Source of the DNA: Moniliella sp. 'wahieum'
Lineage: Eukaryota > Basidiomycota > Moniliellomycetes > Moniliellales > Moniliellaceae
Length of the DNA: 64,000 bases
Direction: 5' to 3'
Assembly: GCA_003971905.1 (NCBI GenBank)
Contig: RSEE01000043.1
Coordinates: forward strand, 310,001 to 374,000
How positions within the stretch are numbered: the first letter of the stretch is position 1; every line of letters begins with the position of its first letter. Shown in pieces: positions 24,735-40,029 of this stretch. The translations under genes were made by a program, and so were the position numbers. The notes below the pieces were generated by a model. The model made no database searches, was not told the DNA's origin, and saw only the letters and a list, made by a program, of their open reading frames with translations.

Positions 24735-26952
24735 TCAGGCCAGGCTTTCTGCCTGCTGCCTCAACTCGCGCTTCAACAACTTGCCCGAGGAACTTTTAGG
24801 TAGCGCGTCGACCCATTCGATACCATGGATCTTTTTGTACCCAGCCATTTGACCATTGACTTGTTTCAGCAGTTCGGCCGTGCGCGAAGCCACGTCCAAC
24901 TTGCGTGCTTGCGCCGACGGCACGACATATGCCCAAGGTACTTCGTCCACTAGGGCCGCGAGGCCTTCCGGGGCGGGGGAACGCTTTCCACGTCCTGCGA
25001 GGACGGGGCAACAGGGTCGGATGGCGTATCCGCTTGCGAATGTGCTTGCTGTGCGCGTGTGCGGCGGAGTGCGGTAGAGCGTCGGACACCGATGACGGCC
25101 GCATCGGCGACCAAGGCCGATTCGAACAGATGATCTTCCAGTTCCTTGGGCGAGACTTGAAACCCATTCATCTTGATGACGTCTTTGACGCGGCTGGTGA
25201 GGCGTAGTTGACCACGGAACAAGGCCTCTTTAGCCCAATCGGACGAAGCGAGACTGGTACCAGGATCTATGCAACCGATATCGCCAGTTTTCAACCAAGC
25301 TCCAGGGAGTAAAGGGTCGCACGTGTCCTCTGCGACCCTTGCTCCTTCAAATGTGGCTAAGACCGCATCGCCTCCTAGGTACCCCAACATCATCTGAGGT
25401 CCACGGACGTACACTCGCCCTCTTGTCCGACCGGTACGTCCTTGCCCGTATCGAGATCCACGATCCGAGCGCCCGTTCCCGGTGCCAAGTTGCCCCCCCG
25501 CCCGCTTGGTTCGCTGCCACAGTCATATTCTGCAGTGCGACAATCGGGGTCATTTCCGACAACCCCCAGCCGTCCGTGACGATCGTGCCGATCCGACGGT
25601 TGACTTGGGCCTTGATTTGGTCCGGCAGCGGAGCGGCTCCGGAAGCGACATGTTTTAAGCTGGAGAGGTTGTACTGGTCCACCAAGGGATGCTGGGCCAG
25701 CGCAAGAAGGATCGGCGGCACAACATAGGCAAATGTAACGTTGTGGGTCTGCACAGTCTCCAGAAAAGATTCGAGATGGAAGCGAGCAAACACGATGCGC
25801 GGCGTGGCGGTGTAGAGGGCGACAAATTGGGTGACCAAACCATAGGCGTGGAAAGTGGGCAAGATGTCCAGATGGAAATGCCGGTTGGCAGGGTGAACAG
25901 GGACCCAGGCCGAAGGTAAGCCTGCTGAGCTTCCCTCGGGCAACGATTTCTGGTCCCAGGGCTTGAGCTGGGGCAGGTAGGTTTGGGCCAAGGGAGGGTA
26001 GAAGTCGTCGGCCATGAGCACGTAGAGCTGGAGCACGTTCGAGACCAGGTTGCGGTGCGAGATGCGCAACGCTTTGGGAAGTCCCGATGTGCCCGAGCTG
26101 CAACAAGAAAAAAAGAGTTGCGATGTCAGAGACGTGCGATCAGAGGAGAAAACGAAGAAGAAGAGGAGAAAAGGAGGGGGGGCGGGGGGGGGGGGTACTC
26201 ACCTAAAGCAGTACAATGCATCGTCCAATTGAGGGTCGATCGAGACCGAGTCCAAGATCTCGGTGCGCTTGCTCCAGGCCTCTTTGGACGGACGGAGCAA
26301 AAAGCGGGCATAGCTCCAGGGCGAGTCCTCATCAAAGACTAGGACCGGGGGTGGGGACGGCAGTGGGTCCAGACCGTGGAAGTTGAAGCCTTGCTCTTGA
26401 CCCGAGGCGAGCTTGGCTGCCTCGGTAGCGGTGTCAAAGGTGCCATTGGTGGCAACGATGAGCTGGGTGTTGGTGCGGAGCAGTTGGTGGGCAAACTCGG
26501 CAGCTTTGGCAGCTGGGTTGCACACCGCCGGCACGGCTCCGGCCAGCTGGAGACCAAGGACGACCGTAGTATAGTCATGTTGGTTGGGGCTGAAGAGGGC
26601 GACGACGGCCTTGCGGGGCCACGGGCGGGACAGGAGCGAGGCCAGGGCGGCACCGGCTGGGCCGTCGGGAAAGGACTGGGTGGGCGGAGCGAGGAGGGAG
26701 ACGGCGATGCGGGCAGAGAGGTCGCGGACGTCGTTGGCACTGAGGCCCGAGCGGGTGTCGGGCGCGGGCAGGCGGCTGGGGTCGTCGGGGAGGGGCTGGC
26801 TGGGCGCGGGGGCGGGTGGAGGGGGATGAGCAGGGGGTGGCGGCGTCGGTGCGGGCGGGCTGGGGAGCGGAGGCGGCGTCGCGGAGGAGGTGCGGGAGGG
26901 GGAGGCTGGGCACGACGAGGTCGCCGTAGGGGGAGAGGGCGGTGGAGGGCAT
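24735..26952 (-). CDS. AMP-binding acyl-CoA synthetase (4-coumarate-CoA ligase-like)
   Basis: ANL-superfamily enzyme that activates a carboxylic acid as an acyl-adenylate and transfers it to CoA; substrate unknown. Motifs in order: SSGTSGLPKAL phosphate-binding loop (about 26090, spanning the intron junction), FHAYGL (about 25840), GWGLSEMTP (about 25570), LKTGDIG (about 25280), LTSRVKDVIKMNGFQVSP hinge (about 25190), and the catalytic Lys in PKSSSGKLLKREL (about 24780). Intron 26098-26202. It ends QQAESLA, so there is no SKL-type peroxisomal signal. The N-terminal region has a long Pro/Ala-rich insert (about 26900-26780); total about 700 codons against about 550 usual, partly from that insert. 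Frame changes near 26850, 25480, 25400 and 25000. Catalytic residues are intact. Start ATG at 26952 gives the usual N-terminal strand (STALSPYGDLVVP). Confidence 0.85.
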
Positions 26953-29811
<2,859 letters not shown>

Positions 29812-31666
29812 TCAAAGCACAATCTCTTCGATCCGTTCCTTCTTGGTGCCCAATTTGGGCAGACGCACATAGACGTCGGTCGAATGGCCCTCGAGCGAGC
29901 GGAACGCAATCGACCCTCCGAAAAAGTCACAATACACTTTCGTCATGGGAAGGCCCAGGCCGGTCTCTCTCATCCGGATGTCTGCCCGGTCCCCGCGCGG
30001 GTGTGTAGGAGGGCAAGGAGGAAGCAGGCTCGCGAACCGGATGGTCCTGCAACTGTTCCATGACCGATCCACGGAAACACCATGGGACCTGAGTGTGTCC
30101 AGCTGCACCTTTGATCCCAATCCGGACGGAGGAGAGGGCGTATCGTGGTCCTCGGTTTCCTGGCCCTTGGCCTGTCGCGCCTGCTTGCGTGCAGCTTCAA
30201 CTTCGAGTCGCTTGCGCACATTGGAGAAGGAGCAGAGGTAGCGGATCAGTGCGTCGCGCTCCTCAGCGTCCTCTTGGGACAAAAATGACGTATACCCCGC
30301 CGCACTCGACGAGATAAAAGGTGTGCGACTGTGTGTCAAGTGGCGAGCCATCGTCCCCAAACGCAAAGTCAGGCGCAGGGAGGTGCTTTGCTTCTGAGTT
30401 GGCTCCTACCGAAGCCGAGTGCGGGTGGGCGTGGCGCGGTACCGAGGGGGGAATGTGCCAAGCGAGACTGGTCAGGCCCGGGGGGTGAGACGTCCGTGCT
30501 GTGGGCGGAGACACCGCGCCAGGGGGCACATATTCCAGCGCGGAAGACCTAAGAGGGTGTCGGGATGAGGCCATCATAGCCTGCCGTTGCACCTCTGGGT
30601 CGTGGAACACGATGCCACCCTCTGCTGCGCTCATGTCTGCCCGCTCGTCGGGGACGGGTACCGAAGCAGGCAGGGGCGCGGTAAGGTCCTTGGTCACGTC
30701 GGGCAACCCCCCACCCGAATCAGAGAACCGAATGATAATATCCTCGTCTGCTGGGCCCTCGACAACGGTGACGCGAATCGGGACTGGGTCGCGCTTATCC
30801 ACGGGCCGGTTCATGGTGGACCGCATGGCGTTGGATACCAGTTGAAACATGATCCATTCGAGGTGCTCGGGAACGTATGCGATTCGAGCCCCAAGTCGCC
30901 ATCGACAGTGACATGAGGGATGAAGGGATCGTCAGGGCGAATCCCCCTCTCAGCAGCAAAGATGTTGCGGAGCAAGTCAATCACCTTGAAAATTACCGCG
31001 GCGATCGATAGACGTGTATAGATGATGCCGATTTGTGATCCTTCCTCATCCACAGGTGAAAGGGGAGGGGGGGCGCCTGATGAGAGCTTCGACGAGGAAG
31101 ACGGGTCAGAAGGCGTCACATGCGATGGATCCTCCAACGCTTCCGTCAGGGCAATATGCTGTTCAGCCAGAACACGGCGGGAGATACGAGAGCGGAGCAT
31201 TCTCTGCATAAATGCGTCGAGTTGTGAAGCGGATAGATGGTCAGACGACTCGACAATACCGATGGTGAGAGATGGGATGACAGTGAGGTGGTCGTTGAGT
31301 AATGTACGGAGCAAGGCACAGAATTTGTCGTTCTGCTCCATCGTCTGAATGCGAGGGAACTTGCGCGACGGTCGAAAGCGGTGTAGTAATGTGGGCATAC
31401 ACACTTTCCATGTGAGGATTGGTCATAACTGCATAGGGTAGGCCTTGGAGGTCGCGAATGCGGTGCGCAATGCGGACAGGCAGCTCTTCCCTCACATAGT
31501 TGGCGAGGCGATGAGTTGCGCTCGTCGCGCCGAGCCAGCAGCGTCCGGCCAAAGAAGATGAGTTGACGCAAGGTGGTAAGGGTCGCAGGCCGCGCCCACT
31601 GGTCGAGGACCTTGTTGAGATAGAAGCGGCGGCTGAGATCCGACGACTTGGTGTCAATTGGAGCAT
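29812..31666 (-). CDS. Mitochondrial PDK/BCKDK-type protein kinase
   Basis: Kinase of the GHKL fold that inactivates the pyruvate or branched-chain 2-oxoacid dehydrogenase complex by phosphorylating E1 in the matrix. N-terminus MLQLTPSRRIS (basic, presequence-like), then FYLNKVLDQWA and LTTLRQLIFFG (about 31600), NYVREELPVRIAHRIRDLQGLPY (about 31480), TNPHMESVY, and the N-box EWIMFQLVSNAMRS (about 30860). G1 box FSDSGGGLPD (about 30725) and G2 box TGLGLPM (about 29960), then FFGGSIAFRSLEGHSTDVYVRLP as in all family members. Between G1 and G2 lie about 230 residues instead of the usual 30-50, Pro/Ser-rich with a basic helical stretch (about 30220-30160). Eight or so frame changes, nearly all missing-base type; one near 30315 looks like an extra T or two missing bases. 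No intron needed. Which dehydrogenase complex it targets cannot be told. Confidence 0.85.
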
Positions 31667-32308
31667 GGGCTGTTCGTGCAGAGCACGCAGGGACGGAAGG
31701 GCGGGGCCAGGCGGGGGGGCCGGACGCGGGGGGGCACGGAGGGGCATTCGGGTAGGAGGCGAGTGCAGTAGCAAGCAGTGCGGGGGAACACGAGGCCTGG
31801 CCATTGCAGCGCAGAACGCCCAAGGAGGAGTGGCGGCGCAGAGCAGGTGGTGGGGGCCACAGTTGGTGCCTGCCAGTGGATGTATCTGCTGCGCTGGGCA
31901 TCCCGCCCCAGCTCCGCCGCTGGGTTTAGGCTGAGCGTTTCGGCGTTTGCAACATTGCACGGTGGGCGTCGTGCGTCGCCTGAGCGCTGATAAGCGCCTT
32001 TAAGATTGGGCCCTGGGACGTTAGGCCTTAGGGTTAAGAGCTGTGCCAGCCTGGAGGTTTCAGCTTCGGGGCGGCTGGGCCGCGCCTGGTTTATGTCAGC
32101 AGCAGCTCGCGCTGAGCTCAGCCCGCTCCAGTGGGTTGGGCAGAGCAGACGTGGCTGGCTTGCATGCCCAGCGCGCTCGTCGTCCTCACCGTCCTCCACG
32201 CGCTCGCCAGCCGCCGCACCCGCACCCAACACCACACCACACCACCAAGCCCTCCCTCCAGCCGACACGGCCCACATCTCTCCGCCCCCCGCTCTGCTCT
32301 GTCTGGAC
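31667..32308. other. Divergent promoter region between the mitochondrial kinase and LAA1
   Basis: No gene seen. The two genes are transcribed away from each other, so this 640-bp G+C-rich stretch holds both promoters. Confidence 0.55.
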
Positions 32309-35300
32309 ATGCCGAGTGCTCCGGCGGTATAAGTGGCGATCGCTTGTCGCCCGCCACCCCCCCCCTCCCGGCGTCCTGTCGGAAGCCGAGGGAAACGCAG
32401 CTGTGGTTCTCGACCGTGTATGTCCTGCGCCGCTCTCTCATTCTCCTCCCTGCGCTTACCGATAGGCACCACTGGCTGACGTCCTCTATTCTTCCCCACA
32501 GGCCGCGCTTGCCAAAGCCTCGAGACCGAAACAGGGGGACATCTTTGTTCTCCAATGGCTCTCCACCCTCGACGCACGCTCTCGACATCTTCTCGAGTAC
32601 GTGCCACACCCCTCCTCCGCGTGTTCCCTACTGACACTTGACGTTGCACCCACCAGGAGTTTGTTGAGAAGCACCAGGCCGACTTGGAAAAAGTGCTTCT
32701 CTCTGTCTCTCCCCTCGTCGGTGCAGCCGCCGCGGCAAACCTTCAAGGGATCTGCTCCGGTCACGGGCATTGCCAATGCCGTCTTTGAAGTACCAGCCCT
32801 CGATGCACCCAAACCAGGCCGGCCTGAGCGCCATCTGCTTGCACGCACTTTATTCTTCTGTTTGGCGCTGGAGAGTCCCGGTCGCTCTTTGACATCATGG
32901 CAGCTCTCCTCCGTGCCGCGTCGGAGGACCCTTCCAAATTTGTCTCTGGTCCAAACCAGGGGTCGGTATACAAGGCGCGTTCGAAAAGATGGGTCGTGCT
33001 GCCGCCTTCTACATTCTCGGAGAGCTCTTCTTTGCCCTGGGTCACAATGTGATGAGCTTATTCAATGAGATCGTCTCGGTGGCTCAAGCTGTCGCCAAGC
33101 ACACTGCCCACCCCACCATCCTGCGGTACCAAGCCCTCCTCTGTCTTCACAAACTCTTGCTCAAAACTGCGAGCAACATTGGTGATGCGCTGGGCAAGGA
33201 ACTGCTGCGCCACACCCGCCAAGGACTTGCCGACAAGGCAGGTCCGGTTGTTCGGGCCAATGCCGACTGTCTGACAGTCGTTGTGCGCAACACGAATCTC
33301 TTCAACTCTCGCAACGAAATCGAAACGGTTCTCACCGCCGCCCTCAAAGCATTGGAAACAGCTGATTACCCAACCAAACGATCTTTGGTTCAACTATCAG
33401 CGTCTCTGTTGGCGCGCACACAGCAAGAAGTCGTACCGGTTGCTGCCCCCAAGAAGGTCAAGAAGAGAAGAAGGCAGCGGTGGTGCCTCCTCGGATACTG
33501 AAGACCTGGGTATCAGCGGAACGGGCGGTGCGTCCAATGATGGCCAATTCCGCAAGGTTATGGACCCTACCTACCGCCATGCTGGAGCAAGTTGCAGGGG
33601 CCTCTGGAGACCCACCTCCACTCGGGCGCTTCAGTGTTCCCTGCTGGATGTCTATGCGCCTTGTTTACCGAGCTCGGCACTGAATGGGTCAATGTCAACT
33701 ACGAGCTGATCCTCGAGCATCTTCTGGAGCGCTCCCTGCTCGCTCAAGCTACCTCATCACGATCAACAGGACGCGCAGTTTGTGCGGAGAGGAGTGGGCA
33801 TTGTTCTGCGTCAATTGGTGGGCGAGCGGATTTGGGGAGCAAGGTCAAGTTGCTGCCATTACGACCATCTCCAACAAATATCTCACCAAGTACCCAGCGC
33901 TCACGCCTTCGGCGCGGGCACCAGATGAGTTGACGCTGGTGATGGGGTTGGAAGAGGTGGCCGGTCTACTGGAGCAACTGGGGAATGCGTCAAGTCAAGT
34001 GTACGAAGTGCTTTACGACCCCGTCTTGCGCAACCTCAACCACCGTCCAATGCTGTGCAGGTGGCTGCCTCACGGGTACTCCAGATCTACTGCGACGTGG
34101 CCCCGGGGTACTCAAGCGGATCGAGTACTGCAGGACAACCTCTCGCGCGACATCCACAACCTCATTGCCCACGCGCAGAATTCGCACTCGGTGCAAGTCA
34201 TTGAACTCTCTCGCCGTGCTACAGGGCGTGCTCGCTCTTTGGCCGCCCTCGTCTCGCTCATCCCCAAGCGGCCGCTGTACATTGACGGATTCCAGGTTTC
34301 GGGCGAGTTGATTGCGATTGCGATCGATCGGCTCAAGCAGGCCGGCAATCACGACTTCATGTATCGGCTGTCGAGATCCAGTGGCCTGGTCGATGCTGAC
34401 GGGTCTGATGGCTGGGACCGCAGTATGTCAGTGGGCACCTGGGCACGCTGCTGAGCCTATGGAAGAACGCACTGCCCCAAACCACAACGCGTACCTTGCC
34501 TGCCGGGGCTACCGCGGGGGGGAGTGCTGGTGCTCGATCCGAGGCCGAATGGGCTTTCCTATTGCACGTCAGGAGTGCGCTTGACGTGCATCTTGGCCTT
34601 TGTTTTGCACAATGGTCCACTACTTACTCCTCGCTCGTTCGGATGTGCCTCGGAAAATTGTCCTCTTCTCAACAATATGCTCCAGTTCCTCGATGCTTTC
34701 CATGCTACCCATCCACACCTCATCAGTGAGCAGACTCAGGTGGTGCTTCAAGGGCAACAGAACACCACTACCACTCTACTCGACCGAGCCTTCTTTCCCG
34801 TCGCCGTCTGTTTCAAATCTTTGCGTGCCTCACCGACGTTGGTCCGGCAGCTAGCACCGCGCTTGAAGGGGTGGAGGTGACTTGCTGATGCAGTGTGTCT
34901 CCGACCTGGCAGAGCCGGACAAGTACGTGGGGTCGTCGGCCTTGGCCGCCATTGCGGCTGGTGCAGGCAACTTTACCTCATCTGGGACGTTCACGATGGT
35001 TATGCCTTTGGCCTGACGAGTCTGGTGGACAGCTATGGCAACCTTGACTTTACTGGTCTGGCGCGACTCTTTCCGTCAGGCAGCCCTGTGGCAGGTGAAG
35101 GGGAAAACATCTCGGTTGCAGGGTACAGCGGAGCAGGTACCGAGCCTCTAGTGGGCAGACGCGACTGAATCGTACCTTGCTCGAGGACGAACTGGACCAG
35201 CTGCAGCATCAACCCATCTTTCACACGCCTATGAGAACGACCTTGCACATCTTGCGCTTTTCCCCCTGTCCCTCACTTGCCTCGGGACAGTACTAGCGGC

Positions 35301-38300
35301 ACCCAAATACGGCTTCGCAGCAGGCCATTCAGAGCTATGCGGCACTCAACGTTGGTCTCTACTCTGCTACTCCCGTCCCTGCCTTGACAGCCGTGGTGGA
35401 CCTCGCCGTCGTCCTTTTTGCCCGGATCTTTGCCACCCAGAGCGCCAGCGTGCAACAAATGCGATCGAACGGCTCGCGCTTCTGAGCCACGTTCTGTCCT
35501 GTCAAGCTGGACAAGAACCCGGGCCGTAGGTTGGCCGTACGTCTCAATGCTCTCGCTGCAGTGGGGGGAGCGCTTCGCTCTATCGTTTCCTCCTCCACGG
35601 GGGACGACCAGCTGCCAGCTTGCGCGCCGATCCACTCATGTCTCTTCTCCGCGACCTGCTTCGTACTTGCCTCTTGACTCCCGAGCGGCCATTGCAAAAA
35701 GTCACGGCGAGGCGTATGGGCGGTTGGCCGTCGCTGTCGGTGGCTTGGCTCACTTTAGTCCTCAAGTGCAGTTTCTGGTGGACCAAGTGATTAGCAATCG
35801 GGACCCGCGGCGGTGCGGGCCGGGTGTGCATTGGCCTTTGGACAGATTTATTCCGGCTTGGGCGCCTTGAATGCAAACCCGGTGATGAAGACGGTGGTGA
35901 ACATGCTGATGAGCTTGGCAGCCGACCCACACCCTGTCGTGCATTACCATGCGCTTACTCCCTCCGCATGGTGATCGAGAACGCCAGCTTGAGCTACACT
36001 CCGTATGTGGCTTCGACACTGGGCATGCTTGCGCGGCTGTACATGCAGGACACGCATGAGGCCGAAGGCGGAGTGTGGGAAGCGTCAATTTGCGCGGCAA
36101 CCTACCCGCTCAAGAGGCCATGGTGCAAATCATCAACACGCTCGTCGGTACCTTAGGGCCCGAGTTGGCAGACAGCCCCGGATTCGCGAATTGGTCTTAA
36201 TTCTTTTGCATGAGTTGGCGGCCGACCCACAGGGAGAGCGGCACACTGATGCTTCGACCGCTGTCGAGGTAACGCGTGCGTACGCCCACTTCAATCTGTT
36301 TGCCCGGCCTTCATTGATCAGGCGGATTGGATCCGGGTGCTACGGACGCACCTTACGGCGGCTTAGTGCGCCCCGGGCGCTCAAGGTTGCGGCTGACGGC
36401 TCGTATCAACTGGTGCAGAAGGATGCTCTTGTGGTGTCCAAGTCGGTGGAGACCGGTTGGCCGAAGACTTTTTCTCCAGTTAGACTTTGATCCTGGCTTG
36501 GACGGAGTACGAGAGGTGACGCGTAATTGGTTGCGGCAGACGGCTCCGGTCAATCCGCGTGCAGTGGGTTGATCTGTGCCAGCGCATCATCTCGGGCGCT
36601 CCCAAGTCGGCTACGGAACCTGTTTGGCGAGCGGGAAAGCCCAAGGCATCCGATTGGCCGCCGTCGAGCTACAAGATGATGAAGTAGCCAGTCTGGGAAT
36701 CGAGTCTTCCACCTCGTTTGATACGCAGAACTGCCGCTGGCGGACCAAGTTGTTGCCCTCGAGTGTGTGCACGATGTGTTTTTTCTGTCTTTCTCCGTTC
36801 GACTGGCCGTTTGGAACACTTTGCTACCTCACCCGTCTAGCCACGCGCGGCCACCGTGCGTAGCAGTTCTTACTCTCGAGCCGGATCGGGGACCTGATCA
36901 AGATGGCGTTCAGTGCTTCGACCGACGGCAAACACGGGCATTCGTCTGGCCGGTCTCATTGTCTTGAGCGACGTGATTGACAATTTCAAGGACACGCCCG
37001 ATCCCGACTTTGACGAGTCGTTTGCGACTCCCGGCGAGGAGGGGAATGATAAGATGGTCATCTTGGAGCACATCAAGCGCCATTCCGCTGCTCTTATGCC
37101 GGCTTGGCTGCGCCCCGGCGCAGCGGCGCCATCACCTCGCCTGAGGTGGTTGCTTCGGCCATCCAAGTATGTGCTACGTACGTGGGCTCGGGCATCGTGC
37201 GCGAGGTAGGACAGATGGGACGGATTCTCAAGCAGTGGTTGCTTCGTTGCCACGATGTATCGGATTCGATAAGGATTCGAGCGAAGAGGCGGAGACGATG
37301 GATCAGGTGGCATGGCAGCTTCCCAGCCCGTCAAGGCTACCGCGTTTGCCCCTAACGCTCATGCCATGTTGAAGATTGCCGTGCTGAAAGCGTGGCCCAG
37401 CTCTACCTCGCAGCCAACGGCAAGTCTATTTGGCCCAGATGTGCGCGCCCCAGCTGGAACCCGTTTTGGTTCCCCATTGGGGGGTCGCTGTCTTGACTGA
37501 GTATGCCCATTTGCGCAACACGAGCGAGGACGAGTTGGCGTGGGAGCAGCCGTTCAGGTCAAGCCGGTCGGATCAGGGAGCAAGTCGCCGGCCAAACAGA
37601 GATACCTTGGACCGGGTCGTAATGCAGCCTTTGTACCAAGGCGCGTGGGTGTACTACTTGAAGCGATGGCGTGCTTGATGCATTCCGACACGGATCGCAT
37701 GGTGCTGGACAAGGTCTTCCCGACAGAAGAACAAGGACAAGGCGACCATCTCATTTTTCTGGCCCCTGTATGGATTGGCATTTGAAGTGCTCGCTGCGCC
37801 GCAGACGGGGCAGATGTGGTACGGGAGGCCAAGAGAAACAAGTGCGCTCCATACGTTGCAACAGCTTACCCTCCACCATCGTTGGTCGGGAGCTTCGTTG
37901 ACCGGCGATGCACGGGTGCTGCAAGAGCTCGTCAGCTTATTCTCCGTATGGCTGCAACCGAGACTAGTGTGACAGTACAGAATTGGTGCTGGAGTTGCTG
38001 GCTTGTGCTTGGGTTTGTTTGGCCGCGCCGCCTGGAGCTGGGGCTGAGGGATCGGACGCTGTGTCGGAAGCCAATAAGGATATGGTTACGGATGCTGCCT
38101 TGCGCGCTTCCATCCTGGCTCCAGAACGCTCGCACTCGGTTTGGAGCTGGGCCAGTCGACGAACAAGCTACCTTGATCAACCGTGCGTACCGAGTGGCGC
38201 TTGCGATTTGTGCGCCTCACGTCCAACTTGGCCGACAAGGCCAACTTGCTCGCCCTTCTGCTTCATCTCTACTCGGAGCAACTGAGAGACGAAACAACCG

Positions 38301-39371
38301 TGACGGATACCATCCCCTCTACCTCCTCACTCAAGCTAATCTGCGAGGCGATCCCTCGTCGCTCGACATTGGTTCTGGACCACGGAGACGATTCAACTAG
38401 CCTTGCATGGGTTTACCTCGCAGTGCGTGACGACACTTAGTGGTGCGATGCGCTCTCGCCAGCCCGTCGTGACCACCTTGTTGGTTCGTGGCAACTTTTT
38501 GGCCATGACGCTGCTTCTAACTTCGACGCGATCCTTCTTGGTCGTTGGGCCGGACGGTACTGAAGAATTTTGGTACGAGTTATTTTACCGCTTTGTCGCC
38601 GCACCTGCCACTGGGACCCTGCCACCTTCCGCAACAGACGAAGAGCGTTCGGCGCACCAAATGGCCTTGGCTGGACGATCGTGTATCTTGTCCTTGGTCA
38701 AAGCTACCTCTGCCGGTCCACCAGCTCCACGGCGGTGCGGTACTGCGTAAGCCACCTGTTAGCTGCTATGTTCGGCCACATTGCTTCTCAGCCCCTGCCT
38801 TGGCTCGCTTCCGCCTCGCTGCTCGCTCGGACGCAACGGCCGAGGTGGAAAAACGTTGGTGGTGGTAGGAGAAGAAATACAGATGCTCACTGTCCCGCTG
38901 GACGCTTGGCCCTCCGACACGCGTACGTATCCTACCCTATCCTATCCTCCTACCGTATCCTATCCTACGCCCTCAGGTCGTACCCTCCGATCCAGGTGCA
39001 GATGCTATTGGTATTGGTTCATTGGTTCTAACGTGACGAACTTTACGACTTAACTCTTCAGACGAAGCGCTGTTGGCCAGCCTGGTACCGGCCTTACTGG
39101 CTCTGCTGGATGCAGACAGCCACACTACTTCCCCCGGTACGAGTGCGGGTACCGTCTAGCCAGTCGGCACCTCGTTGCGCTGGTCAAGGCGCATCCGGCC
39201 GGGTTCAAAGCGGTGGCCGATCAGTTGGGTACCGAGCAGCGCACTCAATTGCAGTCGGCGTTGCGGGACGCGTTGGGTGCAGCGGCAGCTGGGCCGACGA
39301 CACAGCAAACGGGTCAAGTGCCACCGCCTCGCCGAGGCGGAGGGATCTCCCTCCGTTCGTTTGGTAGGTGA
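32309..39371 (+). CDS. LAA1: Laa1/HEATR5-type large HEAT-repeat protein
   Basis: Very large alpha-solenoid protein; yeast Laa1 binds the clathrin adaptor AP-1 and helps localise it at the trans-Golgi/endosome. Exon 1 (32309-32326) encodes MPSAPA. Conserved pieces in order: a segment ending at RHLLE before the second intron; AFYILGELFFALGHNV (about 33010); PTILRYQALLCLHKLL (about 33115); ELGTEWVNVNYELILEHLLE (about 33672); EQGQVAAITTISNKYLTKYP (about 33838); HNLIAHAQNSHSVQVIELSR (about 34155); C-terminus LVKAHPAGFKAVADQLG, RGGGISLRSFGR ending at TGA 39369-39371. Introns that fit: 32327-32501, 32597-32656, 38923-38976 and 38996-39061 (CTAAC). Length about 2,250 codons, normal for the family. 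The frame changes every 100-250 bp, far more often than in neighbouring genes, but without deletions of whole segments. Call rests on the order of many family-specific segments recalled from the family, so it is good but not certain. Confidence 0.8.
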
Positions 39372-40029
39372 GGTGAGGTGAGGCCGAGGGGCGAGAGGGC
39401 GAAGAAATGGGGTAGAAAGAAGCTCGTGCTCCCCCCACGACACTGCGCAGACTGCCAAAGCAACGGAGGGGCCTTGGTCGTCGTCCCTATGAAAACTCTA
39501 TCCTTGCAACTAGAATATCAGAATGCCGTAGTGCAGGCTACGAATAAGCTAAGCTAGGTCGATGTCCTACTTGGAAAATTGCGCAAAGCCAGGGTAGATA
39601 GTTCCCAGCCTACCTCCTCCGCTTGCGTAAGAGAGAAGGGGCAGGGTGCCCCTTTCCACATCGAACACAAGTGGAATAGAGCGGCCAACGGGGGGACAAA
39701 GCAAAGCAAGCGAAAAAAGAAGGACAGAAATAAAGAGCACAGACAAAGGAACAAAGACAAAGACAGAAAGAAACGGTACCGATAGGGGGGGCAGAACAGA
39801 AAGAGAGACGAGCGCGACCAAGTCGGGGGGGGGGGGGGGGGGAAACCTCAATAATAGGAGACCGCAAGTGGGAAAGGAAAAAAGGGAGAATCTCGGATTT
39901 ACACACTGTCACCCAGCACAATTCACTGAGGTGAAGAGGCAGGCGCGGTGGGTGGAGGGGGGGGAGGACACAAAGAAGAGCAGGTCGGTCCCAAAACCAA
40001 CAACCAACAACCAAAACCACAAGATGGTT
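39372..40029. other. Intergenic region between convergent LAA1 and the Slm1-like gene
   Basis: No gene seen. It contains a purine-rich tract on the + strand (about 39690-39860) including an uninterrupted G run of about 19 (39824-39842), and a CAACAACCAAAACCA stretch (about 40000-40020) just before the stop of the next gene. Confidence 0.55.

Noticed and set aside
22239-26952. A secondary-metabolite cluster (aldo-keto reductase plus acyl-CoA synthetase)
   Set aside because: The two genes are separated by a tRNA gene and 1.2 kb, and no polyketide, peptide or terpene synthase, transporter or regulator lies nearby.
39824-39842. G-quadruplex or regulatory function for the long G run
   Set aside because: A single homopolymer in a low-complexity purine tract between convergent genes; homopolymer lengths are also the least reliable part of this sequence.
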